A DNA stretch of 64,000 bases. Origin: Larkinella sp965227735 (GTDB lineage: Bacteria; Bacteroidota; Bacteroidia; Cytophagales; Spirosomataceae). Below, piece by piece: positions 54,257 to 63,133 of the stretch. Position 1 is the first letter of the stretch. Every line of letters starts with the position of its first letter. Position numbers and translations under genes: made by a program. The stretch lies in the NCBI RefSeq assembly GCF_965227735.1, contig NZ_OZ245776.1:6386001-6450000 (forward strand), in the 5' to 3' direction. A model generated the notes under the pieces. The model ran no database searches. It saw nothing but the letters and a program-made list of their open reading frames with translations, and was not told the origin of the DNA.

Positions 54257-54272
54257 TGTGACATATATCACA
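54257..54272. promoter_or_regulatory. Crp-type operator B (TGTGA-N6-TCACA)
   Basis: Perfect palindrome TGTGACATATATCACA, 13 bases after the regulator stop. A -7-like box TGCTTTG at 54295-54301 ends 36.5 bases from its centre, the same distance as at operators A and C. This places the transcription start near 54307 and so favours ATG 54316 as the TauE start. Confidence 0.8.
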
Positions 54273-54315
54273 GAACCGCCCGTTTTTCATGGCGTGCTTT
54301 GTTGAAAAAAACAGC

Positions 54316-55113
54316 ATGAGTTCGCATGAAATTCTGGGCTTTGCGGCATCGATCCTGATCGGGATTACGCTGGGTCTCATCGGCGGGGGCGGGAGCATTC
54401 TGACTTTGCCGGTGCTGGTGTATCTGCTCGGCATCAACCCAACGGTCTCCACCACCTATTCATTGTTTGTTGTCGGCACCACCTCGCTGGTGGGTGCCAT
54501 TCGCTATATGCAGCAGCGGCTGGTCAACTATCGGGCCGCGCTGGCCTTTTCACTGCCTTCGTTTGCCGCCATTTACCTGACCCGCACCTACCTCGTTCCG
54601 GCCATTCCGGACCCGGTTTTTTCAACCCCGGCCTTCTACCTGAGTAAAAACGTCGCCATCATGGTTGTGTTTGCGCTGGTCATGCTGGCGGCTTCCGGCT
54701 CGATGATCCGCGACCACCGGATTGAAACGGACGCTGACCAGAACCGGATTAGCCCCAATCTGCTGGCAACGGAAGGCGTTCTGGTCGGTATTCTGACGGG
54801 CGTTGTGGGCGCGGGGGGCGGTTTTCTGATCATTCCTTCGCTGGTCTTGCTAGCCCGTTTGCCTATCAAAATGGCCGTCGGGACTTCGCTGCTGATCATT
54901 GCCGCCAACTCGTTGATCGGCTTTCTGAGCGGGCTGTCACTGACCACGATCGACTGGCGGTTTTTGCTGGCCTTTACGGCCCTGTCAATCCTTGGCATTT
55001 TGCTCGGAACCTACCTGACCCGGTTTGTTTCCGGCCCAAAACTGAAGAAAGCTTTCGGCTGGTTCGTGCTGGCGATGGGTGTCTACATTATCGTGAAAGA
55101 AACTTTTCTCTAA
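54316..55113 (+). CDS. TauE/SafE-family sulfite/organosulfonate exporter
   Basis: A 265-residue membrane protein with about eight helices in the TauE/SafE family; both halves carry the family pattern (GITLGLIGGGGSILTLPVL and GILTGVVGAGGGFLIIPSL). Such proteins move sulfite, sulfonates or related anions across the inner membrane. In this regulon it may export sulfite or thiosulfate made during persulfide oxidation. An in-frame ATG at 54289 lies upstream of the predicted transcription start of operator B's promoter, so 54316 (MSSHEILGF) is preferred. Confidence 0.9.
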   Translation: MSSHEILGFAASILIGITLGLIGGGGSILTLPVLVYLLGINPTVSTTYSLFVVGTTSLVGAIRYMQQRLVNYRAALAFSLPSFAAIYLTRTYLVPAIPDPVFSTPAFYLSKNVAIMVVFALVMLAASGSMIRDHRIETDADQNRISPNLLATEGVLVGILTGVVGAGGGFLIIPSLVLLARLPIKMAVGTSLLIIAANSLIGFLSGLSLTTIDWRFLLAFTALSILGILLGTYLTRFVSGPKLKKAFGWFVLAMGVYIIVKETFL

Positions 55114-55124
55114 TCAGTCCGGCG

Positions 55125-55140
55125 TGTAACAAAAGTCACG
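55125..55140. promoter_or_regulatory. Crp-type operator C (TGTAA-N6-TCACG)
   Basis: Sequence TGTAACAAAAGTCACG, one change from GTGA-N6-TCAC. It lies upstream of the persulfide dioxygenase gene, with its centre 36.5 bases from the end of the -7 box at 55162-55169. The implied position near -42 fits class II Crp-type activation. Confidence 0.72.
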
Positions 55141-55161
55141 GAACGCCCGTTGCCGCCTTTT

Positions 55162-55169
55162 TACCTTTG
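55162..55169 (+). promoter_or_regulatory. Bacteroidetes -7 promoter box (TACCTTTG)
   Basis: Exact TAnnTTTG match downstream of operator C, 63 bases before the ATG at 55233. Confidence 0.7.
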
Positions 55170-55232
55170 TTTCAGGTTGACCCACAAACGCATCGACCCG
55201 AATTTTGTTAAACCAGAATCGAATTGAAAACC

Positions 55233-56651
55233 ATGAAAATTGAACAGATTTATACGGGCTGTCTGGCCCAGGGTGCCTATTACATTGAAAGTGAAGGCCA
55301 GGTCGCCATTATCGACCCGTTGCGGGAAGTAAAACCGTATGTGGAACAAGCGGCCAAAGCGGGTGCGACCATCAAATACGTGCTGGAAACCCACTTTCAT
55401 GCCGACTTCGTGTCCGGTCACCTCGACCTGGCCCGCCAAACCGGAGCTGCCATCGTCTACGGTCCGTTGGCCAAACCAAATTTCGAAGCGCATATCGCGA
55501 CCGATGGCGAAGAATTGCAACTCGGTTCTGTCAAAATCCGGGTGCTGCACACACCCGGCCACACGATGGAATCGACCTGTTACCTGTTGCTGGATGAAAC
55601 CGGGAAAGAAACCGCCCTGTTCAGTGGCGACACCTTGTTCATCGGCGACGTTGGCCGGCCGGATCTGGCCCAGAAAGCGGATCTGACAATGGACGATCTG
55701 GCGGGTTACCTCTACGAATCGCTGCGCACCAAAATCATGACCCTGCCGGACGATGTTATCGTGTATCCGGGTCACGGGGCGGGTTCGGCCTGTGGCAAAA
55801 ACATGAGCAAAGAAACCACCGATACGCTGGGTAATCAGAAGTTGTTCAACTACGCGCTGCGGGCTTCGATGTCGAAAGAGGAGTTTATCAAGGAAGTAAC
55901 CGACGGTTTGCTGGCTCCTCCGCAGTATTTTCCGCAGAACGTTGCGCTCAACAAGCAGGGCTACGAAAGCATCGACACGGTGTTGGAGCGGGGAGGACAG
56001 GCCCTGAGTCCGGATGCGTTTGAAGCAGCCGCCAATGAAACCGGTGCCTTGATTATCGACACCCGACCGGCGCAGGTGTTCCGCCAGGGTTTCATTCCGA
56101 ACTCGATCAACATCGGACTGGGCGGGCAGTTTGCTCCCTGGGTCGGCACGTTGGTTCCGGATGTAAAACACAATCTACTGCTGGTTTGTGAGCCGGGTCA
56201 GGAGCAGGAAGCATTAACGCGGCTGGCGCGGGTGGGCTACGACCAGGTGCTGGGCTTTCTGGCGGGCGGATTCAATGCGTGGGAGGCCAGCGGGAAGGAG
56301 AGCGACACCCTGTTGTCGGTATCGGCGGAGTCGCTGGCTAACCGGATGGCCGAAGGGGATCTGGAGATTGTCGATGTGCGGAAACCCGGTGAATTTGCCG
56401 CCGAACACATCGCCGGGGTTCGCAACATTCCGCTGGAATACCTCAACGAACACATGGCCGAGTTACCCAAAAACAAAACCCTGTTCATCCATTGTGCGGG
56501 GGGCTACCGTTCGATGATCGCGGCCTCGATCCTGAGAGCGCGGGGGTACGAAAATCTGGTGGATGTGACGGGCGGTTTTGACGCCATCAAGAAAACCGGA
56601 CTTTTTGAAATCACGGATTATGTGTGTCCCACGACCTTGAAAAAGGCGTAA
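55233..56651 (+). CDS. Persulfide dioxygenase-like MBL protein fused to two rhodanese domains
   Basis: A 472-residue cytoplasmic fusion. Residues 1-235 are a metallo-beta-lactamase fold of the ETHE1/persulfide dioxygenase type (THFHADFVSGH, HTPGHTMEST, FSGDTLFIGDVGRPDLA, YPGHGAGSACGK). The first rhodanese (about 260-360) has VCEPGQEQ at the active-site loop; the second (about 365-465) has the better conserved HCAGGYRS. Such fusions oxidise glutathione persulfide or similar to sulfite and transfer sulfane sulfur to form thiosulfate. The ATG at 55233 is used; an in-frame TTG three codons earlier is unlikely. It is followed 43 bp later by YeeE/YedE genes and lies under operator C. Confidence 0.93.
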   Translation: MKIEQIYTGCLAQGAYYIESEGQVAIIDPLREVKPYVEQAAKAGATIKYVLETHFHADFVSGHLDLARQTGAAIVYGPLAKPNFEAHIATDGEELQLGSVKIRVLHTPGHTMESTCYLLLDETGKETALFSGDTLFIGDVGRPDLAQKADLTMDDLAGYLYESLRTKIMTLPDDVIVYPGHGAGSACGKNMSKETTDTLGNQKLFNYALRASMSKEEFIKEVTDGLLAPPQYFPQNVALNKQGYESIDTVLERGGQALSPDAFEAAANETGALIIDTRPAQVFRQGFIPNSINIGLGGQFAPWVGTLVPDVKHNLLLVCEPGQEQEALTRLARVGYDQVLGFLAGGFNAWEASGKESDTLLSVSAESLANRMAEGDLEIVDVRKPGEFAAEHIAGVRNIPLEYLNEHMAELPKNKTLFIHCAGGYRSMIAASILRARGYENLVDVTGGFDAIKKTGLFEITDYVCPTTLKKA

Positions 56652-56694
56652 CAAATTTGTAACTTAGCCAGTTGAATAAAAAAATAGAAAATCT

Positions 56695-57267
56695 ATGGAG
56701 TTATTAGAGTTAATCCGTCAGCCCTGGCCCTGGTACGTGGCCGGGCCGCTGATCGGGCTGACGGTACCAGCCTTGTTGTTGATTGGAAATAAATCGTTCG
56801 GAATTTCGTCGTCGCTGCGGCACATCTGTGCGGCCTGTATACCGGCCAACATTCCATTTTTTAAGTACGACTGGAAACATGAAATCTGGAACCTGGTTTT
56901 TGTGGCCGGTATTCTCATCGGCGGTTTTCTGGCGGGGCATTTTCTGGCCAACCCCGAGGCTGTTCAGATTTCACCCCAGACCGTCGCGGATTTGAAAGCC
57001 CTGGGTATTCAGGATTTCTCAGGTCTGATGCCCGGTGACATCTTCAACGTGGCTAACCTGTTCACCCTGAAAGGACTGGTGTTTTTCGTGCTGGGCGGTT
57101 TTCTGGTTGGGTTTGGAACGCGCATGGCGGGCGGCTGCACGTCGGGGCATTCCATCATGGGGATTTCTAATCTGCAATGGCCGTCGCTGGTTGCCACCTG
57201 CTGCTTTATGGCGGGCGGTTTTGCGATGACACACCTGATTTTACCCCACTTAATGAAGTTGTTTTAA
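56695..57267 (+). CDS. YeeE/YedE-type sulfur transporter, subunit-like protein 1
   Basis: A 190-residue membrane protein with about five helices and the family signature RMAGGCTSGHSIMGIS, whose cysteine is thought to relay sulfur through the membrane. Further cysteines occur in RHICAACIPANIP. YeeE/YedE proteins import thiosulfate or move sulfane sulfur, and short paired versions resemble PmpA/PmpB. It precedes its partner gene by 14 bp. With the persulfide dioxygenase-rhodanese upstream it probably brings reduced sulfur in or passes it on. Confidence 0.92.
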   Translation: MELLELIRQPWPWYVAGPLIGLTVPALLLIGNKSFGISSSLRHICAACIPANIPFFKYDWKHEIWNLVFVAGILIGGFLAGHFLANPEAVQISPQTVADLKALGIQDFSGLMPGDIFNVANLFTLKGLVFFVLGGFLVGFGTRMAGGCTSGHSIMGISNLQWPSLVATCCFMAGGFAMTHLILPHLMKLF

Positions 57268-57281
57268 AACCGGAGTCACAG

Positions 57282-57761
57282 ATGGAAAAAATAGAAGTAG
57301 AAGAGATGTTGGCGTGCGATGCACCCAACGACATGAAACAGGAGGAAGGGTTTGTCGGGAACCTGAAATACGGGGTGGTCGGCATTCTGTTCGGCATCGT
57401 CTTTGTCAAAGCCGAAATTGTTTCCTGGTTTCGAATTCAGGAGATGTTCCGGTTGCAAAGTTTTCACATGTACGGCGTCATCGGCTCCGCGATTGTGGTC
57501 GGAATGCTGTCCATTTGGCTGATCAAACGGTTTAAAATCAAGACGATAGCGGGCGATGAGGTGGTGTTTCATTCCAAGAAATTCAATTCCGGGCAAATCT
57601 ACGGAGGCTTGTTGTTCGGCCTGGGCTGGGCCGTCACGGGAGCCTGTCCCGGTCCGTTGTTTGCCCAGATCGGCAGCGGTTTCTTGGTTGTGCTGGTCAC
57701 GCTGCTGAGTGCCATTGCCGGAACCTGGGTCTACGGGTATTTCCGGCCCCGGTTGCCGTAG
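57282..57761 (+). CDS. YeeE/YedE-type sulfur transporter, subunit-like protein 2 (DUF6691)
   Basis: A 159-residue membrane protein with about four helices and the paired-family signature GWAVTGACPGPLFAQIGSG, which carries the second sulfur-relay cysteine. The N-terminal 30 residues are acidic and cytoplasmic and contain one more cysteine (MLACDAP). The start at 57282 lies just after the stop of protein 1; upstream in-frame starts would overlap it. The two proteins together match the split YeeE/YedE arrangement. It is the last gene of the sulfur operon. Confidence 0.9.
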   Translation: MEKIEVEEMLACDAPNDMKQEEGFVGNLKYGVVGILFGIVFVKAEIVSWFRIQEMFRLQSFHMYGVIGSAIVVGMLSIWLIKRFKIKTIAGDEVVFHSKKFNSGQIYGGLLFGLGWAVTGACPGPLFAQIGSGFLVVLVTLLSAIAGTWVYGYFRPRLP

Positions 57762-58159
57762 CCGTTCTGCGTTTAACGGAATCTGTGTAATTTTAAAGAT
57801 AACATAACCGTAATAACGGTAACGTTCTGGAAACTAAATGCTTTGACAAGCAACTTATTTTTCAGAACGTTACCGTTTTTTTTTATACGCTGTTCTTGAT
57901 TCTTCGTTCTTCCGAATAACCCGAAAATTCAGCTTTAAATAGTAAAAACCGTGCTGATTAGCAGGAAATAGGTAAAACTTTTCTTCGCATTGCGTATAGA
58001 ACCAGCCGTATGCGGCCTTTCCGCGTGAGCAAATTTCTGGGGTAAGGGGATGCGCAATCTGGTGCCGCTGGATATATTAAATTATTTTTAAATATTTGGC
58101 GAAAGAATTGGAATTGCACAGATTCCGGGATCTTTGTCACCATTTAACTTTCTACCTAT
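57762..58159. other. Intergenic region between sulfur operon and second SusC gene
   Basis: About 400 bp without a gene. It contains the terminator at 57815-57885. Near the SusC start, GATCTTTG at 58129-58136 is close to the TAnnTTTG box and may be its promoter. Confidence 0.5.
57815..57885 (+). terminator. Large-loop hairpin terminator after the sulfur operon
   Basis: A 15-bp perfect stem (AACGGTAACGTTCTG, 57815-57829; CAGAACGTTACCGTT, 57863-57877) with a 33-base loop, followed by a run of T. A smaller inverted repeat ACCGT-aata-ACGGT overlaps its left arm. It ends the transcript of the YeeE pair. Confidence 0.8.
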
Positions 58160-61100
58160 ATGATGATTTTCTACTCTTTTTCTCCTCCATTTACAATGCA
58201 CTGGAGAAGACTTTGCTGTGTCCTGCTCGCCCTAACGCTCTTGGCGGTCGAGGGCAAAAGCCAGGCCCTGGCAACGATTAAAACGTCTGGTTCTCAGGCT
58301 GAACGACCGGGTGCCGATGTCACCGTCAGCGGGCGGGTGACGGATGCCCTGACGAACGAAGCCCTGGCGGGTTGCAGCGTCGTTCTGAAAGGAACGCAGC
58401 GCGGAACTACCACGGATGCCAACGGCGATTACCGAATTGCCGTGCCGGAAGGCAATGCTGTTCTGGTGTTCGGTTTTATCGGTTTCGTTTCGCAGGAAAT
58501 TGCGGTCGGCAACCAGAGTACGATCAATGTGTCCCTCAAGGCATCCGCGTCGGAACTGTCGCAGGTGGTGGTAATCGGCTACGGGAGTGCGGCCAAAAAA
58601 GACATGACCGGTTCGGTGAAGTCGATTAAAAGTTCCGATTTTAACAAGGGAATTATTAACTCGCCGGAGCAGCTTTTGCAAGGCAAAGTGGCTGGCGTCA
58701 ATGTCACCTCAGCCAGTGGCGAACCGGGTGGCGCGCAGAACATTACGATCCGGGGACCGGGTGGGGTTCGGACGGGCAGTACGCCCCTTTTTGTGCTGGA
58801 CGGTATTGCGCTCGACAACTCCAGTACGGGTGGAACCTCCAACCCGCTGAACTTTCTGAACCCGCAGGACATCGAGTCCATCGACGTGTTGAAAGATGCC
58901 TCGGCCACCGCCATTTATGGTTCAAGGGGAGCCAACGGCGTGGTGTTGATCACGACCAAAAAAGGTAAATCCGGTTTTTCAACTTTCAATGTATCGTCCA
59001 GTCTGGGCATCTCGAACCTGACGCGGGCGTTGCCGGTTTATTCGGCGGATGAATACCGGCGGCAGGTTCCGGCCGTAGGCGGGGTGCTGGAAGATTTCAA
59101 AGCCTCGACCGACTGGCAGAAGGAAATTACGCAGACGGCCTATACCCAGAACCACAACGTTTCGTTTGGCGGTGGTGCCGAAAAGCTGACGTACTACGGT
59201 TCGTTCGGTATTCAGGATCAGGACGGTATTCTGAAAAACAGCGAATTTAAACGCTATACAGGCCGGATCAATGTGTCGCAGAAATTTATGGAAGACCGCC
59301 TGAATGTGGATGTCAACCTGAATGCGACCAGCACCTACAGCCGCCGTCCGCCGGTCGAAAGCCTGTTGGGTGGGGCGATTTCCGCCAATCCGACGCTGCC
59401 GGCTTACGATGCCAACGGCGAACCCTTCAAATACCAGAGTGGGGTGAATCCGCTGATTCCGCTGAAACTGGAAAAGGATGTAACCACCATCAACCGGGTG
59501 ATCGGGAACATTTCGCCGTCGTTCAAAATCACGAAAGATCTGGTGTACAAACTCAATCTGGGCGTCGATAACTCCAGTTCGGTGCGGGATTTGCAGTCGT
59601 TGCCCAACGCGGTTCCCTTGCAGGACGGTCGGCTGGAAACCATTTACAAGACCAATCGCAACGTGTTGATTGAGAATTACTTCACCTATACGTTGTCGAC
59701 GACGAAGCACAATCTGACGGCCTTGCTGGGGCATTCCTACCAGAAGATTTTCGTGCAGGAACGCAGCTCAAGCATCAATAAATTCCCGATTTCACCCATC
59801 GAGCCGATCTACAACCCCGGTTTGGGGCAGGATTTGACGCTGGCCAATAACCGCCCCGGTGGATACGCCCTGGAAAACGAGCTTCAATCGTTCTTCTCCC
59901 GCGTCAATTACCAGTACAATGACAAATACCTGATGACGGCCACGGTGCGGGCCGATGGATCGTCCAAGTTCGGTTCCAACAACAAATACGGTATTTTCCC
60001 GTCGTTCTCGGTGGGCTGGCGGTTGTCGGAAGAGGCCTTCCTGAAATCGGGGCCGTTTTCAGATCTGAAACTGCGGGCGGGCTGGGGACAAACCGGTAAC
60101 CAGGAAATTCCGTCGAAAATCACGCAGGCGCTGTTTACCTCGCAGGTATCGGCCACGACGAGTTATCCGCTGGCTCCCACGGGGCCGTATCCCGCCGGAA
60201 CGTCGTATTCGCGGTTGGCCAACCCGGACATTCAGTGGGAGGTGTCTTCCCAAACCGACATCGGTCTGGACTTCGCGTTGTTTAAAGGCGCGCTGTCGGG
60301 CTCGGTCGATTATTTCCGGAAAGTATCCAACAACATTCTGCTGGAAGTGATCCCGGCGGACCCCGTTCAACCGGCGGGAACGTTCTGGACCAACGTGCCG
60401 GACATGACGATCACCAACCAGGGTGTCGAACTGGATCTGAATTACCGCTACGCCAACCTGAACGGTTTCCGGTTCGACATCGGCGGAAACGTTACGTTCA
60501 TCGACAACGAGGTGAAAAACTCGCCGTATACCGTTATTCCATCCGGCTCGGCTTCCGGTTCCGGTCTGACGTCGGCCACCATCAACGGCTACGTGAACGG
60601 ACAGCCTATCGGCACCTTTTTCCTCAAGGAATTTACCGGTTTTGACGACAAAGGCATCAGCACCTTCCGCGATGTCGACGGCGATGGCATCGTGACGGAC
60701 AAAGACCGGGTGGCGGTGGGAAGCGCCCTGCCCACGAAACAGTTCAACTTTAACAGCACGGTTGCCTACAAAGGCTTCGATCTGGCGGTGAATTTCAACG
60801 GCGTTTCGGGGAACAAACTATACGACAATACTGCCAACTCCAATTTCTACAAACTGCGGTTGTCGAAAGGCTTGAACACCACGCCCGAAGCCATTCAGTA
60901 CGCCAACGAGTCGATCAACAACTCGGCACCGGTTTCGTCGCGCTACCTGAAAAACGGATCTTATCTGCGGCTCAACAACCTGTCGCTGGGCTACAACCTC
61001 AGTCCCAAGCTGCTCGGCATCAACCGCTGGGTTTCCGGCATCCGCTTGTCGGCCACGGGCCAGAATCTGTTTGTGATTACCAAGTACGACGGGTATGACC

Positions 61101-61210
61101 CCGAGGTGAATACGGACCGGACGGTCAACGGGATTTCCTCGTACGGCATCGACTACCTCAGCTACCCGAAAGCCAAAACCTTCGTTCTGGGCCTGAATCT
61201 TACTTTTTAA
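58160..61210 (+). CDS. SusC-like TonB-dependent outer-membrane transporter (second pair)
   Basis: A 1016-residue outer-membrane importer. Signal peptide near residues 14-35 (LCCVLLALTLLAVEGKSQA), carboxypeptidase D-like domain (VTVSGRVTDALTNEALAGCS), TonB-box-like LSQVVVIGYG, plug (GAQNITIRGPGGVRTGS, FVLDGIALDNSS, DVLKDASATAIYGSRGANGV) and barrel ending in NLTF. It pairs with the SusD-like lipoprotein downstream across an 84-bp gap holding a strong hairpin. No enzyme is encoded next to it in the window, so the substrate is unknown. ATG 58196 is an alternative start. Confidence 0.92.
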   Translation: MMIFYSFSPPFTMHWRRLCCVLLALTLLAVEGKSQALATIKTSGSQAERPGADVTVSGRVTDALTNEALAGCSVVLKGTQRGTTTDANGDYRIAVPEGNAVLVFGFIGFVSQEIAVGNQSTINVSLKASASELSQVVVIGYGSAAKKDMTGSVKSIKSSDFNKGIINSPEQLLQGKVAGVNVTSASGEPGGAQNITIRGPGGVRTGSTPLFVLDGIALDNSSTGGTSNPLNFLNPQDIESIDVLKDASATAIYGSRGANGVVLITTKKGKSGFSTFNVSSSLGISNLTRALPVYSADEYRRQVPAVGGVLEDFKASTDWQKEITQTAYTQNHNVSFGGGAEKLTYYGSFGIQDQDGILKNSEFKRYTGRINVSQKFMEDRLNVDVNLNATSTYSRRPPVESLLGGAISANPTLPAYDANGEPFKYQSGVNPLIPLKLEKDVTTINRVIGNISPSFKITKDLVYKLNLGVDNSSSVRDLQSLPNAVPLQDGRLETIYKTNRNVLIENYFTYTLSTTKHNLTALLGHSYQKIFVQERSSSINKFPISPIEPIYNPGLGQDLTLANNRPGGYALENELQSFFSRVNYQYNDKYLMTATVRADGSSKFGSNNKYGIFPSFSVGWRLSEEAFLKSGPFSDLKLRAGWGQTGNQEIPSKITQALFTSQVSATTSYPLAPTGPYPAGTSYSRLANPDIQWEVSSQTDIGLDFALFKGALSGSVDYFRKVSNNILLEVIPADPVQPAGTFWTNVPDMTITNQGVELDLNYRYANLNGFRFDIGGNVTFIDNEVKNSPYTVIPSGSASGSGLTSATINGYVNGQPIGTFFLKEFTGFDDKGISTFRDVDGDGIVTDKDRVAVGSALPTKQFNFNSTVAYKGFDLAVNFNGVSGNKLYDNTANSNFYKLRLSKGLNTTPEAIQYANESINNSAPVSSRYLKNGSYLRLNNLSLGYNLSPKLLGINRWVSGIRLSATGQNLFVITKYDGYDPEVNTDRTVNGISSYGIDYLSYPKAKTFVLGLNLTF

Positions 61211-61224
61211 TCTTAAAATTAACA

Positions 61225-61283
61225 CCCCAACCCCCTAAAGGGGGCTTTAACCAGATGCGTTAGCCCCCTTTAGGGGGTTGGGG
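61225..61283 (+). repeat. 22-bp perfect hairpin between SusC and SusD genes
   Basis: Arms 61225-61246 (CCCCAACCCCCTAAAGGGGG and CT) and 61262-61283 form a perfect stem with a 15-base loop, ending 12 bases before the SusD ATG. The CCCCTAAAGGGG core also appears in the interspersed elements at 43342 and 63013. It could set the ratio of SusD to SusC or stabilise mRNA. Confidence 0.8.
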
Positions 61284-61294
61284 GCGCAAATATC

Positions 61295-62980
61295 ATGAAA
61301 AAGAACCTCATAATTACCTTCATGCTGGCGGGGATGTACGTCCTCAATGGCTGTACGAATCTGTCCGAGAATGTGTTGGACGAAGCCTCGGCTTCGGGCC
61401 TTTCCGACCGGCAGGCTGCCGATGGAATCATTGCGCCGGTGTATGCGCGGCTGCCGGATATTTTTCTGCATACCAACTACTTTGCGCTTCAGGAAATTTC
61501 GACGGACGAGGCCATTCTGCCCTACCGGGGTGGTACGGACTGGGGCGATAACGGCATTTATCTGGCGTTGCACCAGCACACGCACACCAGCACCGACCCC
61601 AACCTGCGCAACACCTGGAACCTGATTTTGCAGGGCGTTTCCCGGTCCATTACCGCCATCAATACCCTGCCGACGCTGAACGACCCGGTTGCCAAAACCT
61701 ACCTGGCCGAAGCGCGGGGCATGCGGGCGTATTATTCGCTGCTGACGCTGGATATGTTCGGGCTGGTGTTTGTCAAGGACGATCTGGGCGAAAATTCAAC
61801 CATTCTGCGGGGTGAGCAGGCGGTGGAGTACATCAAAAGCGAACTGCTGGCCGTCGAGCCGAATCTGGAGACAACGGTAGGCCCCGGTCGGCTGACGAAA
61901 GGGGCGGTTTGGGGATTGCTGGCCCGCTTGTATCTGAACGCGGCTGTGTATCGGGATCGGTATGCGGCTCAATTTACGTTCAAACCGGAAGACATGGATA
62001 AGGTTGTCGAATACACCGACAAGATCATCAATTCGGGGCAGTACCAACTGTCGCGGGATTACTTTTCGATTTTCAATTCGGACAACAACACCAACAAGGA
62101 GTTGATTTTTGCCGTCGATCAGCGGGCCGACCTGAACGGTCATAACCGGATGGCCTACTTTTCCCTGTCGGGCGATCAGTTTCCGCTGCCAGCCTATCCC
62201 AACGCCAACGGAACCGACGGGCCGGGCATTACACCTGATTACTACCGGACCTGGGTGAACGCCTATGCGCCGAATGACCCGTCGGTCGATCCGCGGTTTT
62301 ACAAACAGAACCTGTCGATTTATACCAATCCGGCGGATTCCTGCGTAGCCGAAGCGAATTTCAATATCAACCGGGGGATTCTGCGTGGACAACAGTACGG
62401 TTTGATTCGGCGGAACGGTGTCTTTTTGAAATGTGCGGACGGCAAATACAAGGTCGCCAAATTGTTCCACGACACCCGGAACCGCCCCACCCAGGCCGTC
62501 GACTTCACGGAGCAAATTGACTTCACTGTGGCGGGTAGCAACTACAACACCGGCTACCGGGTCGAAAAATACGAGTTCAGCAAAAAGTCGGTCAGTGGCC
62601 GGAATTTTGGCGAAGCCGATATCATTATACTGCGGCTGGCCGATGTGTATATGATGCGGGCGGAGGCCAAACTTCGCAAGAGTGGCGATGCCGCCAGTGC
62701 GCTGGCCGATGTCAACCTCGTTCGGGCGGCCCGGACGGCCACCACACCGCCCCCGGCCCTGACCTCCATGACGCTGGATCTGTTGTATCGCGAGCGTGGG
62801 TTTGAATTCTATTGGGAAATGCTGCGCCGGACGGATATGGTCCGGTTTGGAAAATACGAGGATAAGTGGACCGAAAAGACCAACAGCGACAGGATGAAAC
62901 GGATTTTTCCGATCCCGCAAACGGCCATTGATGGTGCGTCGAACCTGCCCGGTTATCTGAAGCAGAACGACAGTTACTAA
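61295..62980 (+). CDS. RagB/SusD-family lipoprotein (second pair)
   Basis: A 561-residue surface lipoprotein. The leader MKKNLIITFMLAGMYVLNGC carries the lipobox Cys20, followed by the SusD-type opening NLSENVLDE, the DRQAADGIIAPVYARL helix, ARGMRAYYSLLTLDMFGLV, and C-terminal ADVYMMRAEAKLRKSGDA and YRERGFEFYWEMLRRTDMVRFGKYEDKW blocks, all standard for RagB/SusD. It should bind the same unknown glycan as the SusC before it. Expression may be shaped by the hairpin just upstream of its start. Confidence 0.92.
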   Translation: MKKNLIITFMLAGMYVLNGCTNLSENVLDEASASGLSDRQAADGIIAPVYARLPDIFLHTNYFALQEISTDEAILPYRGGTDWGDNGIYLALHQHTHTSTDPNLRNTWNLILQGVSRSITAINTLPTLNDPVAKTYLAEARGMRAYYSLLTLDMFGLVFVKDDLGENSTILRGEQAVEYIKSELLAVEPNLETTVGPGRLTKGAVWGLLARLYLNAAVYRDRYAAQFTFKPEDMDKVVEYTDKIINSGQYQLSRDYFSIFNSDNNTNKELIFAVDQRADLNGHNRMAYFSLSGDQFPLPAYPNANGTDGPGITPDYYRTWVNAYAPNDPSVDPRFYKQNLSIYTNPADSCVAEANFNINRGILRGQQYGLIRRNGVFLKCADGKYKVAKLFHDTRNRPTQAVDFTEQIDFTVAGSNYNTGYRVEKYEFSKKSVSGRNFGEADIIILRLADVYMMRAEAKLRKSGDAASALADVNLVRAARTATTPPPALTSMTLDLLYRERGFEFYWEMLRRTDMVRFGKYEDKWTEKTNSDRMKRIFPIPQTAIDGASNLPGYLKQNDSY

Positions 62981-63012
62981 GATCGGTTCTTGCACTTGCA
63001 AACTGCCCCGTT

Positions 63013-63120
63013 CCCCTAAAGGACGGTCGGCCGCTGCCGGACTTTCGGCATCCGGATTAAACGGTGTCCAAGTCCGGCAGCGGCCGACCGTCCTTTAGGG
63101 GATTTAGGGGCAGAAAGCGA
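63013..63120. repeat. Interspersed palindromic element, copy B
   Basis: Arms 63013-63043 and 63071-63101 form a 31-bp perfect stem (CCCCTAAAGGACGGTCGGCC and onward). The right half and following bases match copy A at 43411-43464 almost exactly, while the loop 63041-63073 matches copy A only in reverse complement. It lies between the SusD gene and the terminator. Confidence 0.85.
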
Positions 63121-63133
63121 AAGTCCTGCACTC

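Noticed and set aside
54289..54315. N-terminal extension of the TauE protein (MACFVEKNS)
   Set aside because: The extension overlaps the predicted -7 box of the operator B promoter, and homology begins at the next ATG.
57177..57281. Upstream start of the second YeeE/YedE protein
   Set aside because: The added 35 residues are out-of-frame sequence of the first YeeE/YedE gene; the ATG at 57282 fits the family.
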